Shown piece after piece: positions 10,072 to 20,949 of a stretch of DNA of 64,000 nucleotides. Under the pieces are notes generated by a model that ran no database searches, was not told the DNA's origin, and was given only the letters and a program-made list of their open reading frames with translations. Position 1 is the stretch's first letter. Each line of letters opens with the position of its first letter. Both the position numbers and the translations under genes were made by a program. The stretch is from assembly GCA_036346205.1 (NCBI GenBank), contig JARFJB010001971.1, positions 1 through 64,000 of the forward strand. The letters are read 5' to 3'. This DNA comes from Vesta saturnalis (taxonomy: Eukaryota; Arthropoda; Insecta; Coleoptera; Lampyridae).

Positions 10072-12040
10072 CCCTCCTATTGTCTTAACATTTTGGTTTC
10101 ACTTATTGTGTTCGGGTCGTTAGCCTATAGTTGTTGTTTTATTGTCGTTAAATTGATATAACAGTAAATAATAATAAGAAATAAGATGTAGTATTTGTTG
10201 TTTATTACATTTTATTACGTTATTTTATTTTTATTGCATATTATTATAGATGTTGTGTAAAGAACATATGCAAAACGTAGTAGTTAGGTATATACTTTTA
10301 TTTGTTAGTCTTGACAGTAGTAATATACATGAGTTTTACATAGGTATTTTGAGCAATTACAACATACCATATTAGTTTTATTATCATTTGAAGAGGGACA
10401 AAAATGACATCTTTTACGCTTGGTTGGGTTTGATTTTTCCCTTACTTCGGCATTACTGGTTGAAGAACGTGACTTTATAACAATTTCAGCAGCAGGAATA
10501 CTTTGAGGGAGTCGTTTTCTTTCTTGCAATAATGGATTGATCAAGGAATTACCCAGTTCTTCAAGAAATAGTCGCCGTTTTGTAAGTTTTCCAACATTCC
10601 AGGTTGAAATTAGTTCGCACCACAGAACATAAGCGTTGTAACCTGAAACGTCCATGATATTGTAAAAGATAGTCATTGTCCATCTTTTAGTTTGCCGCCT
10701 GCATGTGTATGTTATTATTAACTTGTCTAACGTGTCTACAGCACCTTTAGTTTTGTTGTAATCTAAAATCATAAACGGCTTTTTATGATCTTGGTTACAC
10801 ACTCCGTTATCGTGGTGCATGGTGCGCATAAGCGTAACATTTTTATTCCGTTTCGGAATATAGGTAACAATTGACGTGTCCTTGGTAAAGTAAAATTTTG
10901 CAGACCAATGCGGCTGGCAGTTCAGGCTTATTTTTGCGAACCAAGCATGGTTATTTTTCTTTTCAATAGCATTTGCCCCAGATCGTACGAAGTAAAAAAA
11001 TTATCACACGTTACGTTGCGGCCTTTTAGACAATAAGTAAGATCTAGCACAACTCTTTTACCTTGACCTCTCTCTCTGGAGGTTCACCTCCGTTTTTCCC
11101 GAGGTAAACTTACATGTTATATGCATAAGCAGTTACAGAATCGCGTCAAGTCCAAATGTAGACTCCGTATTTAGCAGGTTTATTCGCGATGCACTGTCTA
11201 AAAGGACAACGGCCTCTAAAAGGTACCAGTTGCTCATCTACTGTTACATTTTCGTGAACATTATAGAGCTTAGGTAGAATTGCAACTCATTCATCTCACA
11301 AGTCCCGTACTGAAGCTAATTTACCGGTTTGGCGTCGTTGTGGTCGAGATTTTTTTATCGTCAAAGCGAATTATTCGTGCAATTACATGAAATCGTTGTA
11401 GGGGCATCGTTGCTTTGAATATTGGACGACCTACATTTGCATCCCACAGATTGGCTGTTGCGTCTAAATGAGATTTATACACTCCAGCTAGAAGCAGTAG
11501 GTCAAATATGCTTATAGTTCAACTATAATGTTAGTTCTTGAAACGTGTCGCCACAAAGTGTTTTGCGTTCTAAATTTGACATTTTCAAAATTAGGTTTAC
11601 AATTTTGGGTGTGAAATATAAGAAGTACGCGGACTTTATATCAATTATTCGCGGCGTAGCATACCTTGTTGGCCCAGGAATCAACGAAATAATATTTTCT
11701 ACTGATAACCTTCCCAATTAATGTGTCTTTTCATTCCATACTATATTGCCATCTTTTGAAGTTACGTGATTAGCCGTATCAGCTTCATCTGAAATCGCAG
11801 CTTTCACTTCATCATCCGATTCGCTATTATATATCTCGGTTTCGGACAAACACAGTGAGTGTAACAAATGCAATTAAAACAAAAACTAATTATAATTTTC
11901 TAATACCATTCTAGGTATACCGTTATTAACGTAATGAAATAAAAGTCATGCAGTGGCAACGAAATATTTAAATAAATTAACGAATTATGCACATGAGAGA
12001 AACTCGATTGGGTCATATTGACCCGAACACAATAGGAGGG
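10072..12040 (-). mobile_element. piggyBac-family DNA transposon
   Basis: Both ends show CCCTCCTATTGT as inverted termini, and both are flanked by TTAA (10068-10071 and 12041-12044), the diagnostic target site of piggyBac. The right end continues GTTCGGGTC; the same phrase occurs about 27 bp inside the left end. Length is 1.97 kb. The intact ends and TTAA indicate a fairly recent insertion into the PLE, although the transposase is broken. Confidence 0.95.
10302..11900 (-). pseudogene. piggyBac transposase, broken
   Basis: N-terminal acidic region ESDDEVKAAISDEADT (about 11820), then LGRLSVENIISLIPGPTRY, FLYFTPKIVNLILKMSN (11717-11523), NVTCDNFFTSYDL (about 11000) and the last open part (10829-10305) with ILDYNKTKGAVDTLDKLI and RRWTMTIFYNIMDVSGYNAY, the classic piggyBac DDD-domain landmarks. 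The C-terminus has the Cys-rich RING-like finger CHFCPSSNDNK...CCNCSKYLC. Several frameshifts and stops prevent expression of a full protein. It would excise and insert the element at TTAA without footprint. Confidence 0.93.
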
Positions 12041-12044
12041 TTAA

Positions 12045-12184
12045 GTGGTTAGTACTATATCGTTTTACGAAAATTCGATGACCAAGTTGGTTTATCTTTT
12101 CAATTTCTCGATCATGTTCACTTTTTTCAAAACAGCCTCCCTATATACAGGCGTTTGATAGTTGAAACGTTCACCATTCGACAT
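12045..12184 (-). pseudogene. N-terminus of the second Penelope-like ORF
   Basis: Reads MSNGERFNYQTPVYREAVLK and then EKLKRQTNLVIEF, a PLE N-terminal region (conserved basic EKLxRQ segment). It stops at the TTAA where piggyBac entered and its continuation resumes on the far side at 10067, so one ORF was split by the transposon. Confidence 0.7.
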
Positions 12185-12237
12185 ATTAAAAACACTATTT
12201 GGGAAAATGGTGTGAATATATTTATTAAATCGCAAGC

Positions 12238-12267
12238 TTTCAGACACATACTCTGTCCTTCGTCAGG
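12238..12267 (-). ncRNA. Hammerhead-ribozyme-like core in PLE pseudo-LTR
   Basis: Minus strand: CTGACGA, a stem II candidate GGACA / TGTCT around GAGTATG, then GAAAGC. This is a good match to the hammerhead core CUGANGA...GAAA. It lies between the endonuclease-derived 3' end of one PLE unit and the N-terminus of the next, which is where PLE hammerheads are found. Confidence 0.5.
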
Positions 12268-12389
12268 CGTAATATGAAAATGAAAATGACAAATATTAAC
12301 AAAGTATCTAGAGAATTACAGTTAAATCACTATTGTAAAAGTTTCTGTTCTTCAAAATACGCATACAGGTATAGGACAGTTCATATCCA

Positions 12390-12690
12390 TTACCTCTGTT
12401 CAAGTTGTTATAGGCTGTTTTAGAATTTCAATAGCTTCTCGAATCTTCGTTGATATCAATTCCTATTGTTAGTCAGAATTGTTGTGTTTTCAAATTTTAT
12501 ATTGTGTATTGTTTAAGGCACATTGAGCAATTGCTGATTTAGTGGATGAAGTAAACGTAAGTACCTTTTGTGTTCTTTTAACCTGGTATTAATTCTTCTT
12601 CCAATTTCACCAACGTAGACTTTATCACAAGAGCATGGTACTTCGTTAACACCCCATGTATGCACAATACAAAATTTGAAATTCTGAAAC
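12390..12690 (-). pseudogene. Penelope-like GIY-YIG endonuclease fragment (upstream tandem unit)
   Basis: Reads GVNEVPCSCDKVYVGEIGRR followed by INTRLKEHKR: the two Cys before the YVG motif and the Arg/Glu helix are the PLE-type GIY-YIG signature. It lies upstream, on the same strand, of the hammerhead block and the PLE N-terminus, so it belongs to a preceding, 5'-truncated tandem unit. Stops occur further on. Confidence 0.75.
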
Positions 12691-12900
12691 AGCCTAACAA
12701 CTTGAACAAAGATAATGGAATTATGTCCGATACTTGGATGTCTATTTTCAAGAACTGAAACTCTTACAACATTGATTTAATTTTAATGTTCTAGTTACCT
12801 TGTTAGTATTTGTCACTCTCATAGTACGTCTGTATCAAGGACAGAGTATCTATCTGAAAGCTTATGATTTAATAAATAAATGCACAATTTTCCCAAAATA
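12690..12900 (+). pseudogene. Short plus-strand Penelope-like 3' end
   Basis: Reads NNLNKDNGIMSDTWMSIFKN, resembling the C-terminal end of PLE endonucleases, followed at 12838 by ggacagagtatctatctgaa, a plus-strand copy of the pseudo-LTR/hammerhead phrase seen inverted at 12238-12267. It abuts the minus-strand endonuclease fragment, giving a second inverted PLE junction. Confidence 0.5.
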
Positions 12901-13464
12901 AAATTATTTTATAAAAGTCGAATAGTTAATCGTTATTTCAAATTCTTTCACATTTACCAAAAAACATGGTTTTAATTTTTAATAAATAAGTGTTAATAGA
13001 ACTAATCAGGCTCTAAAATTTTATTTAACCTATGATTTCGATTAGGCTGTTAGCCAAAAACTGGGTATTATTTTATTCATAGGAAAACCTTTTATCCATT
13101 GGCACTTCAAATTAAGGTAGCGTGATGTTAATGTAAGATTAAATTCTGGATAAAAAAGATACTGGGTGACTGCGTTTCGTGACATTAAGTGAAAATTATT
13201 TTAAAAACTTTAACCATGTTAAGGAAACAATTTTTTTATCATCGAAAAACTTTTTAGCAGCATGGAACTGATGGATAGGTTGTCTAAATGCAGAATTGCA
13301 TTTTGCGTCAAACGTTATCTTATTTACACATAAGATACGAATTCAATACTTATCAGCGAAAATATAGAAATATTTTCAAATAAAATATTACAGTTGTCCA
13401 AAAACGTCTTTATTGTTATCGTTACAAGGGTTTTGTTGCAATGCTGCACATAGTATAGCTAAAG
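12901..13464. other. AT-rich DNA without a gene
   Basis: No ORF, RNA or repeat structure recognised. It separates the PLE cluster from the THAP element. Confidence 0.6.
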
Positions 13465-14452
13465 CATGATACAATAAACGGAAGATAGGATATTCGCATA
13501 GTGGGCAGAGCTGGGTCGCGTCAGCTGAGAGTAATTCTGGTGCGAAGTGCATGTTTACGTACGGTGCCTGATTTTATTACTGAATTTTGTTGAGAATTAG
13601 AGTGGTATTGCCACAAATATGCGTTGTGCTGTTGCTACTTGCAACGTAAACAATCAGTCTAAAAATTATAATAAAGATTGAATGTTCTTTCGTTTTCCTA
13701 AAGACAATAATTTAAACAAACAATGGTTACATGCTTGCAAACGAGACAACAAGGTTAACGTATTAAATACTAGAATATGTTCTTTACATTTTGACAAACA
13801 AAGTTACGAAAGAAATTTAAGTGTTAATATCTTAATTTCTATAATATGTATCACTGAAAAAAGTAATTCATTTCACCCCGTAATAATATTTGCAAGCATC
13901 AGAAAAACAAAAAATGCTCCTAGTCAACTATATACAAGTTAATCCAAAAACATTTTACTGTTTATTATATTTAAGCGAACATATTTAGTTAGAGACATGT
14001 CCCAAATGGCTTCTTAATTAATACTTATTTGTATTTAAAAATCTCCATTTTTAAATTAGGTTCTTATAGAATAAAAATAAATCTATTTTTTTTCTTTGTA
14101 TTCTAAAAACTTTTCTATCCTTAGCGATCCATACAAATTTGCAATATTTTATCATTGTTTATTCAAACAACGTTTCATATGCACTAAAATATAAAATTTA
14201 ATAAAATTGTACTTTCATTCGCAGTCGTGTTCACGTGTATTCAATTATTACAGACAGAAAATTTTGTATAGTATATTTTTATTTCGTACAAGTAAATCAA
14301 ATAAATACATTCTCAAATGTGTTTATGTAATACTTTAAATAAAGAAGTTATAACGCAATTTGTAGTTTCAAATTAATCTCCCGGTGACGTCATGCGGACG
14401 GCAGACTGATTTGCGACTGCCAAGGATCCTATCTTCTGTTTATTGTATCATG
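13465..14452 (+). mobile_element. P-element-like transposon remnant with THAP domain
   Basis: The ends form a 27-bp inverted repeat with one mismatch. It starts CATGATACAATAAACG at the left (13465) and, read inward from 14452, CATGATACAATAAACA. The first bases resemble the P-element terminus (CATGATGAAATAA, from memory of the family). The flanks 'atagctaa' and 'atagcgta' may be a decayed 8-bp target duplication. Inside is a THAP finger but no catalytic core, so it is a short non-autonomous derivative of about 1 kb. Confidence 0.65.
13619..13942 (+). pseudogene. THAP zinc-finger domain (P-transposase N-terminus), one in-frame stop
   Basis: Starts MRCAVATCNVNN (C-x4-C), then after one TGA stop at 13678 continues FFRFPKDNNLNKQWLHACKR and ARICSLHF-like TRICSLHFDKQSY. 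The C...C...W...CxxH order is the C2CH THAP signature; THAP domains are the DNA-binding part of P-element transposase and its domesticated relatives. The distal AVPTIF-type box is missing and the rest of the ORF is unrelated. The start is the first ATG before the first zinc ligand. Confidence 0.8.
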
Positions 14453-14786
14453 ATAGCGTAGTACTATTAGCAACGTTGCCGACGCACAAAAATCGTAACG
14501 ATGAAAGTTATGTATACATTTTGGACGCAGAATGTTAATATTAATGAAAGTAATATACTCCGACGTAGTAACTACGTATGTATGAAAGGACGCAAAACAG
14601 ACGCAATAGTGAACGCAGGAATTAAAAAATTTAATTTCCTTATTTTTCATGTATATTAAATTTTCAAACGCATAAATTGTGACGTTTAGCTTCCATTACT
14701 ACCACAGAAAAATATTTTAATATACTCTAAGTTTTCTGGTGGACGCAGCAACGTCGTAGCTCTGAAAGGACACAACAATAATAATT
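14453..14786. other. Unassigned DNA between two transposons
   Basis: No gene recognised. The phrase 'gacgca' recurs several times (14483, 14525, 14589, 14602) but without regular spacing. Confidence 0.5.
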
Positions 14787-14788
14787 GG

Positions 14789-14792
<4 letters not shown>

Positions 14793-14836
<44 letters not shown>
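14793..14836. repeat. (TA)n microsatellite at the left end of transposon B
   Basis: About 22 TA units ending exactly where the transposon begins. Confidence 0.93.
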
Positions 14837-14837
<1 letters not shown>

Positions 14838-14840
<3 letters not shown>

Positions 14841-15480
14841 TCCCAAAATTCTGGTTTCGGACGATTGCTGAGAAGATAGAATTTTCAAAATTTGGTGAAA
14901 GTTGTACCATAAAGGAACACATTCTGAAAATATTATTGACTATATATAGGGTGTTCCAGAAACGTGTGGCTATATTAACTTACATTTTTTTAAATGGAAC
15001 ACTCTGTATTTTATTAAAAATTTGAATTCCCACGTTCAAGAGCTTCTAAAAAATATATGATCTTACTAGGTTATACAGGTTATTTTATAAGATTTGGCTA
15101 ATAGTGTACAAAAATTATCCCTAATCTGTTACTCCGCCAGTCACTAAATCTAGTAATGTGTGAAGATTGTTTCATTTGGTTAATATTGTGAGGTTATTAG
15201 GTTTTTAGAAAATAGGTTAGATTGGTATTTAGTATCTCTTGTAGTACAGGGTGAAGCAAAACTCCAATTAAAGAATATCCCAAAATTTATAAATGGAACA
15301 CCCTGTATATTGTATTATCATTTGTTATCGATTGCACTAATCTTTCAAACGATATAGGGTTTGTATAGTCAATTTCATTAAGCAGAATGAGAATGTCATT
15401 ATAACTGTAAAAAAAACCTACTCAATCATAAATTTGAAAATAAAACGCTCTGTATAGCTATTTTATGACAATATAATTTT
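14838..15480. repeat. Left TIR of transposon B
   Basis: Inverted relative to 16868-17543. Within it, copies of an end-like phrase AGGGTGTTCCA / GGAACACCCTGTAT occur at about 14948, 14997 and 15294. Confidence 0.88.
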
Positions 15481-15497
15481 ATTTATGTATTTTTTTT

Positions 15498-16512
15498 TCA
15501 TTTTAACAAATGTTCAAAATGCCTACCGTTTGCTTCTAAGCACTTGCTTGTTCTTTTAAAAAATGAATTTCGAACTTTATTTAATAGTTCGGGAGTAATT
15601 GTTGCAAATGCTTTTCTTATTCTTGTTTTCATATCCTCTTTACTAGTAGCTTCTTGTTTATAAACAATATCTTCTATTTTACCCCAGAGAAAAAAATCCA
15701 TTAGGATTAGACAATGTGAACGTGGAGGCCAAGCAACTGGTCCTCCTCGTCCAATCCAACACTCACTAATCTTTCTATTTAAATATCGACGAACTCTTCT
15801 GTCATAATGAATTGAAGCCCCGTCTAGTTGATATCACATTTTATTTCGTGTGTTTAATGGAACGTCTTCTAATAATGACTGCAATTGTTTTTTTAAAAAA
15901 TCAAGGAATTTGGCTCTATTCATGTTCCCATCAAAAAACAAAGGTCGCGTTATGCCCTACAATACCACCCCACACGTTTAAGGACCACTTAGTCTGGGAT
16001 GTTGTTCTTAAATCGTTCGGGTTTTCATCACAATAATAATGAAAGTTGCGTCTATTGACGAAGCCATTCTTATGGAATGTAGCTTTGTCTAAAAACAAAA
16101 CATATTTTAAAAAGTCTGATTCAGTCTGCACTTAACTCTAAACCAGTTACAAAATTCTTCTCTTTTTACATAATCTGTATCAAGAAATTCTTGGTGCATT
16201 TGTACTTTATATGAATGAAACTTATACTTCTCTATCACCCTATGTACGACACTTTTACTAATACCTAACTGGTCACTTACAGTTCTAACGCTACAGTGTG
16301 GATCTTGTATCACAGATTGCATTATCATAAATTCGTTATCTTCAGTATTTACTCTATTTGGAACATTATGTTTACCATACGAAACATTTCCAGAAGTTAA
16401 AAATCTTTCACAAAGTTTGGGTACGATAGAATCTTGACGCAAGCAAGCTATTTCGTTGACATTCGCCTAATACAAATATCATGTCCACCGTTTCTTCTTT
16501 TGTAAAATTCAT
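15498..16512 (-). pseudogene. Transposase of element B (Tc1/mariner superfamily), broken
   Basis: N-terminus MNFTKEETVDMIFVLGEC matches the start of the element A transposase. A second helix-turn-helix region follows (DPHCSVRTVSDQLGISKSVV, about 16310). The catalytic domain has FLDKATFHKNG (Glu of the usual DEATF replaced by Lys), VNRRNFHYYCDENP and WSLNVWGGIVGHNA, a DGASIHYDRRVRRYL block near 15800 and finally MDFFLWGKIEDIVY and GRHFEHLL at the C-terminus. At least two frameshifts split it. It would act on the flanking TIRs at TA sites. Length without breaks would be about 335 residues, usual for the group. Confidence 0.9.
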
Positions 16513-16867
16513 TTTGTTTTAAATTAATTAACTATTATCAAAAATCTAAATTGATGTAAGAATCTACTGAAATGATTATTACATAAAAATCATTTAACTA
16601 GCAGTATTTGACATTTGTTATTATTCCATAGCACACTTTTAAGATCGCAACAGAGAATGCTTTTGTTAATTTTTAAATCTGAGAATAAGAATGAGAAAAG
16701 CATTTGCTGCAATAATTACTCCCGAATTGTAGCGTTAGAAATGTAAGTAGCCAGTTAGACATTAGTAAAAAAAATTAGTGATAAAGAAGTATAAGGTTCA
16801 TCCGTATAAATTGCAAATTCTCCAATTAAAAGAACAAACAAGTGCTTAGAAGTAAACGGAATGCATT

Positions 16868-17540
16868 TTGAACATTTGTTGAAATGAAAAAAATACATAA
16901 ATAAAATTATATTGTTAAAAAATAGCTATACAGAGCGTTTTATTTTCAAATTATGATTGAGTTGGTTTTTTTACAGTTTTAATGACATTCTCATTCTGCT
17001 TAATGAAATTGACCATACAAACCCTATATCATTTGAAATATTACTGCAATCGCTAACAAATGACAATACAATATACAGGGTGTTCCATTAAAAAATTTTG
17101 GGAAATTCTTTAATTGGAGTATTGATTCGCCCTGCATTACAAGAGATACGAAATACCAATCTAAGCTATTTTCTAAAAACCTAATAACCTAACAATATTA
17201 ACCAAATGAAAAAATCTTAACACATTACTAGATTTAGTGACTGGCGGGGTGACAGATTAGAGATAATTTTTGTACACTATTGGTCATATCTTATAAAATA
17301 CCCTATATAACCTAGTAAGATCATATATTTTTGAAAAGCCCTTGAACCTGGGAATTCAAATTTGTAATAAAATACAGGGCGTTCCACTTAAAAAATGTAA
17401 GTTAATATAGCCACAGATTTCTGGAACACCCTATATAGTCAATAATATTTTCAGAATATGTGTACAACTTTCACCAAATTTTGAAAATTCTATCTTCTAC
17501 CATAACTGCGCATCATCCGAGACAAGAACTTTGAGACGCC

Positions 17541-17543
<3 letters not shown>
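16868..17543. repeat. Right TIR of transposon B
   Basis: Mirror of the left arm, with ACAGGGTGTTCC near 17078, ACAGGGCGTTCC near 17376 and GGAACACCCTATATA near 17432. Confidence 0.88.

Positions 17544-17582
<39 letters not shown>
17544..17582. repeat. (TA)n microsatellite at the right end of transposon B
   Basis: About 19 TA units starting at the end of the right TIR. Confidence 0.93.
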
Positions 17583-17586
<4 letters not shown>

Positions 17587-17984
17587 GTGATCTTTGCCAA
17601 ATTTGCTGAAATAGCTATTTATGTAAAATACTTATTTTCTGGAAATAATTAGCCTTAAAAGTTTCGTATTCCCTTAAAGTTTGCTGAAAAATGTCTCAAA
17701 TATAACTTGTTCATGCTGCAATTTTCTTTCATTTGTTAAAAAATCATCTTAATATCCCTAAAAATAACAACACTAGAATAGACAACGCAGGACGCGAGGG
17801 TGATGAGTTGTCGATTAGATGACGGTGCGTTCGCACGTATTTGCTTGTTTGAATAAACAACACGGATTGTTATAGTTTTCGCGCTTGGCGAGAGCATTGA
17901 TCATTAATTCTGTTTTTGTATTAATTATAAAATAGTAAAATGTACAAATAGTTGATGTTAAGTGGATATTTTGTGATAATTTTT
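17583..17984. other. Intergenic DNA, possible 5' region of the next pseudogene
   Basis: Moderately AT-rich; no repeat or ORF of note. It precedes the first recognisable coding fragment at about 18100. Confidence 0.4.
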
Positions 17985-18043
17985 TGTCTCAGTGAACCTA
18001 AGACGGGGTTTAAGGACAATTATTGAAAAAAGTAATGTATTAA

Positions 18044-20949
18044 ATGATGGTATTAAGGAGAAAATTACGTCTGAAGAAATTGTACTGCATGTTAATTGCC
18101 GAAAACGTTATACAGATGTCCGTACAAAATGTTCAAGCAGTGACTAAAAATAATCTCGACAGAATTTTAAATGTAATTGACCTTGTATCTGCGGAGAGCA
18201 GATATCACAAACGATGTTACAGTACTTTTTTTCTTAAAACTAAACATGTGAGTATTGTTGAAGCAATAGGACGTAAAATCGATACAACAAAAAGGCATTT
18301 ATACAATTAATTGAGTTTTTGAATAATAACAATGAGTGTCAGTATATATTAGATAAAATGTGCTGTACTGGAAAGCTTTGGTAAGAAAAATTATTCTAGA
18401 AAACATCTTACGAGAAAATTGACCAAGTAGTTTTTACACCTCGTTCAGGTAATCTTAGCGAAATTGTAACGTTTAAAGAATTTTCGGGGCAGCTGTTAAA
18501 TGAAGCAAGGTATAAACAAAAACAAAAAAATGATTGCTATAAACATTTAAGGGTTGTTAAATTTGTGGCTAAAATAATATTAAATGATATTTAAAAAAAG
18601 GTTTATAATGTGGATAATTATCCAGCCACTGATAACTTTATTGTTAAAAAGGGTAATGTCAAAGGAAAATGTATTGATAGAAAGTTAAATGTAATTGCTG
18701 AAACAATAATCTCTGCTGTTCGGCCAAATTCATATATTTCACCAATACAATTATCATTAGCAGTTTATTTACATAGACTGTTTGGTTCTAAAGATCTTGT
18801 TCAATTGGTTTGTAATTTAGGTTTATGTGCCAATTATTGTGAAACTTTAAAATATGAAGAATCAGTTCTTAGATGTCCTCAACCCCAAATTGCTGAAAAC
18901 AGCCTCAGACAATTTATATTTGATAACGCTGATTGCAATATACGCTCATTGGGCGCTCAAGCTTCTTTTCACGCAATGGGTGGAGTATTATGTGTTAACC
19001 AAAAAGAAAACGTCATACTACAAAAAAATTCCATGTACTAAATATTGCAAATAATGCAACATCTATAGGGGCATTCGGGCATATTCCACTTAAATTCTAC
19101 AAAATCTCAAAAACGTGGTCTCGTGAAATAATTTTATGTGATATTCAAAGTGACTTTTCACTGAAAAGTAATTATTGTAACTTTATATGGACAGCTGGCA
19201 CTACAGTGAATAATCTAAAAGTAATCAATTGGAGCGGTTATTTTTCTTTGGCTTTTAAAGAATCAAAATCATTCAATGTTAGTTTTTTAACACCACAGCC
19301 ATTTATAAACCTCAATCGATGCGATATGACTACTATATATACTGCTCTTCATTTTGCTCAGAGTGTATTAAAAATAATTATACTTCATGTATAGTAACAT
19401 TGGATCAATCTTTACACCAAAAAGCAATGGAAATAGTAAATTCTACCAATGAACTTTCAACAGTTATTTTGCGTTTAGGGGGTTTTCACTTAATAATGTC
19501 ATATTTAGGCTCAATTGGTTACATCATAAAAGGAAGCGGAATAGAGAACTTATGGAAAAAATCATATTCTCAAACAGCAGTAACTCATATGATTAGTGGA
19601 CATGCATATGCAAAAGCTATTAGAGCCCACTTTTTAACATATTTAGCTCTGATTTCAACGACTTTCTTTTCAATTCCGTTTGATAAAAATGAAATTTTAA
19701 ATTTATACCCCAACGCTATGAAAAATGAAATTTCTTTACATGATATTCTGGACAGTACAGTCTTTCAGCATATGGTGGAAAAATGTTTGCATAAAATGAA
19801 AGCTGCGGCAAACCGAAGCAGAACTTCGAAATTGTGGTATACTTATTTTACCCAAGTTAATATGCTTTTTAATTATATCCGCACTGAAATGATTGGTGAC
19901 TGGAAGTTGCATTTGGAATCTTGTGCACAAATACTTCCTTATTTTCATGCAACAGGACATGTTCATTATGCCAGATCTGTTCACTTGTACTATCAGGAAA
20001 TGATAAAATTAAAAGAAAGAATGGACGAAAATACTTTTAAAATATTTACAAACGACTATTTTACAGTAAGAAGAACTGAAAAACTATGGAGTGGAACTTG
20101 GACAGACATGAATGGAACAGTTTTTAATGAGACAATTTAAATCAAGAGGGGGCCTTGAACACGGGCGAGGTGTTAGTGAATCAACTTTAGTGCGGTGGAC
20201 ATCTGCCATGCCATACTGTCGTAATGTTCGTTATTCTCTGGAATATTTTGCTGGAATTGATTCCTCTAGGTCATTTCAACATAAAGATATCCAAGAATCT
20301 TCTAAGACCAAAGATTCTGAGCATTTTAAATTATTTTACTGATGGTTTTTAGAAAACTCTCCTTTTGAGAATATAACACCAAAAAAGTATAAAATTGTAA
20401 ATTTAAGTGCTGTAACTTGTAAAGGAGTCCAAATAAGTGGCGAAATAGTGCAAGTCAATTCTCATCAGATATTTAATAAAATTATGTGTACCATGAAATC
20501 CGAGGACGAATAAGAATTATATTTTAAATATGAACTCGGTCCCATACCTCCGGCTTTATTTGACGACTTTCAGTTTATGAGAAAAGGTAATAAATCAGAT
20601 TTGGCTGCAATACTAGAAGCATCAGGCTATGAAGATTGCCTTCTTAAAACCTCTAAATTATTTTTAGTTGATGGAAGCTTCTTACTTCATAAAGTTATCT
20701 GGCCAAGTGCTTGCACTTTAAAAAAAGTGTACTTTACATACCTTCAATACACACAGTTATTTTCGATGGATATAATCCACCTTCAACAAAAGATCACGGG
20801 CACATTAAAAGGGTAAAATCTGTTACTCCAAATGTTCACTTTAATTTGTCAACCCCAGTAACCTCAAAACAGTCTCATCTTACTCTAGAATACGTTCCAA
20901 TCCATCTTGCTGGAAACCCGATAAATATTCCTGGACGACTCTGGAGTTA
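18044..20949 (+). pseudogene. Large broken ORF of a transposon-associated protein family (name not known to me)
   Basis: Coding-like fragments follow one another in plus orientation but in all three frames. They are HVNCRKRYTD (about 18090), DLVSAESRYHKRCYSTFF (18180), SPIQLSLAVYLHRLFGS (18730), FDNADCNIRSLGAQASFHAM (18920), a 273-codon open stretch (19319-20140) with ILRLGGFHLIMSYLGSIGYI, ISGHAYAKAIRAHFLTYLA and GYFTVRRT-like DYFTVRRTEKLWSGTWTD, then FKSRGGLEHGRGVSESTLVRW (20140), YELGPIPPALFDDFQFMRKG (20530) and FDGYNPPSTKDHGHIKRVKS (20770). I recognise this series from many unannotated animal genome ORFs (some labelled tesmin/TSO1-like CXC proteins), probably a mobile-element protein. No CXC domain and no TIRs were seen. 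At least five frame changes make it a pseudogene. Confidence 0.7.

Larger units (their letters stand above)
8880..12900 (-). mobile_element. Second Penelope-like cluster, split by piggyBac
   Basis: On the minus strand: a GIY-YIG fragment (12690-12390), a hammerhead-containing pseudo-LTR (about 12310-12205), then a PLE ORF that begins near 12184 and runs to about 8880, with piggyBac inserted at 10072-12040. This tail-to-head order (3' end, pseudo-LTR, 5' end) is the tandem arrangement typical of PLEs. A further short plus-strand PLE 3' end (about 12690-12900) abuts the minus endonuclease fragment. Confidence 0.8.
14838..17543 (-). mobile_element. Tc1/mariner-superfamily long-TIR transposon B
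   Basis: Left arm 14838-15480 and right arm 16868-17543 are inverted copies over about 650 bp with scattered differences. Both outer ends run into (TA)n tracts, and the terminal phrase is GTGTCCCAAAATTC at the left and, read inward, CAGGGCGTCTCAAAGTTC at the right. TA is the target of this superfamily, so insertion into a TA microsatellite would leave this picture. A transposase pseudogene lies between the arms. Total length is about 2.7 kb. Confidence 0.88.

Noticed and set aside
14786..15025. 78-codon ORFs at the left end of transposon B
   Set aside because: They read through the (TA)n tract and TIR; no motif.
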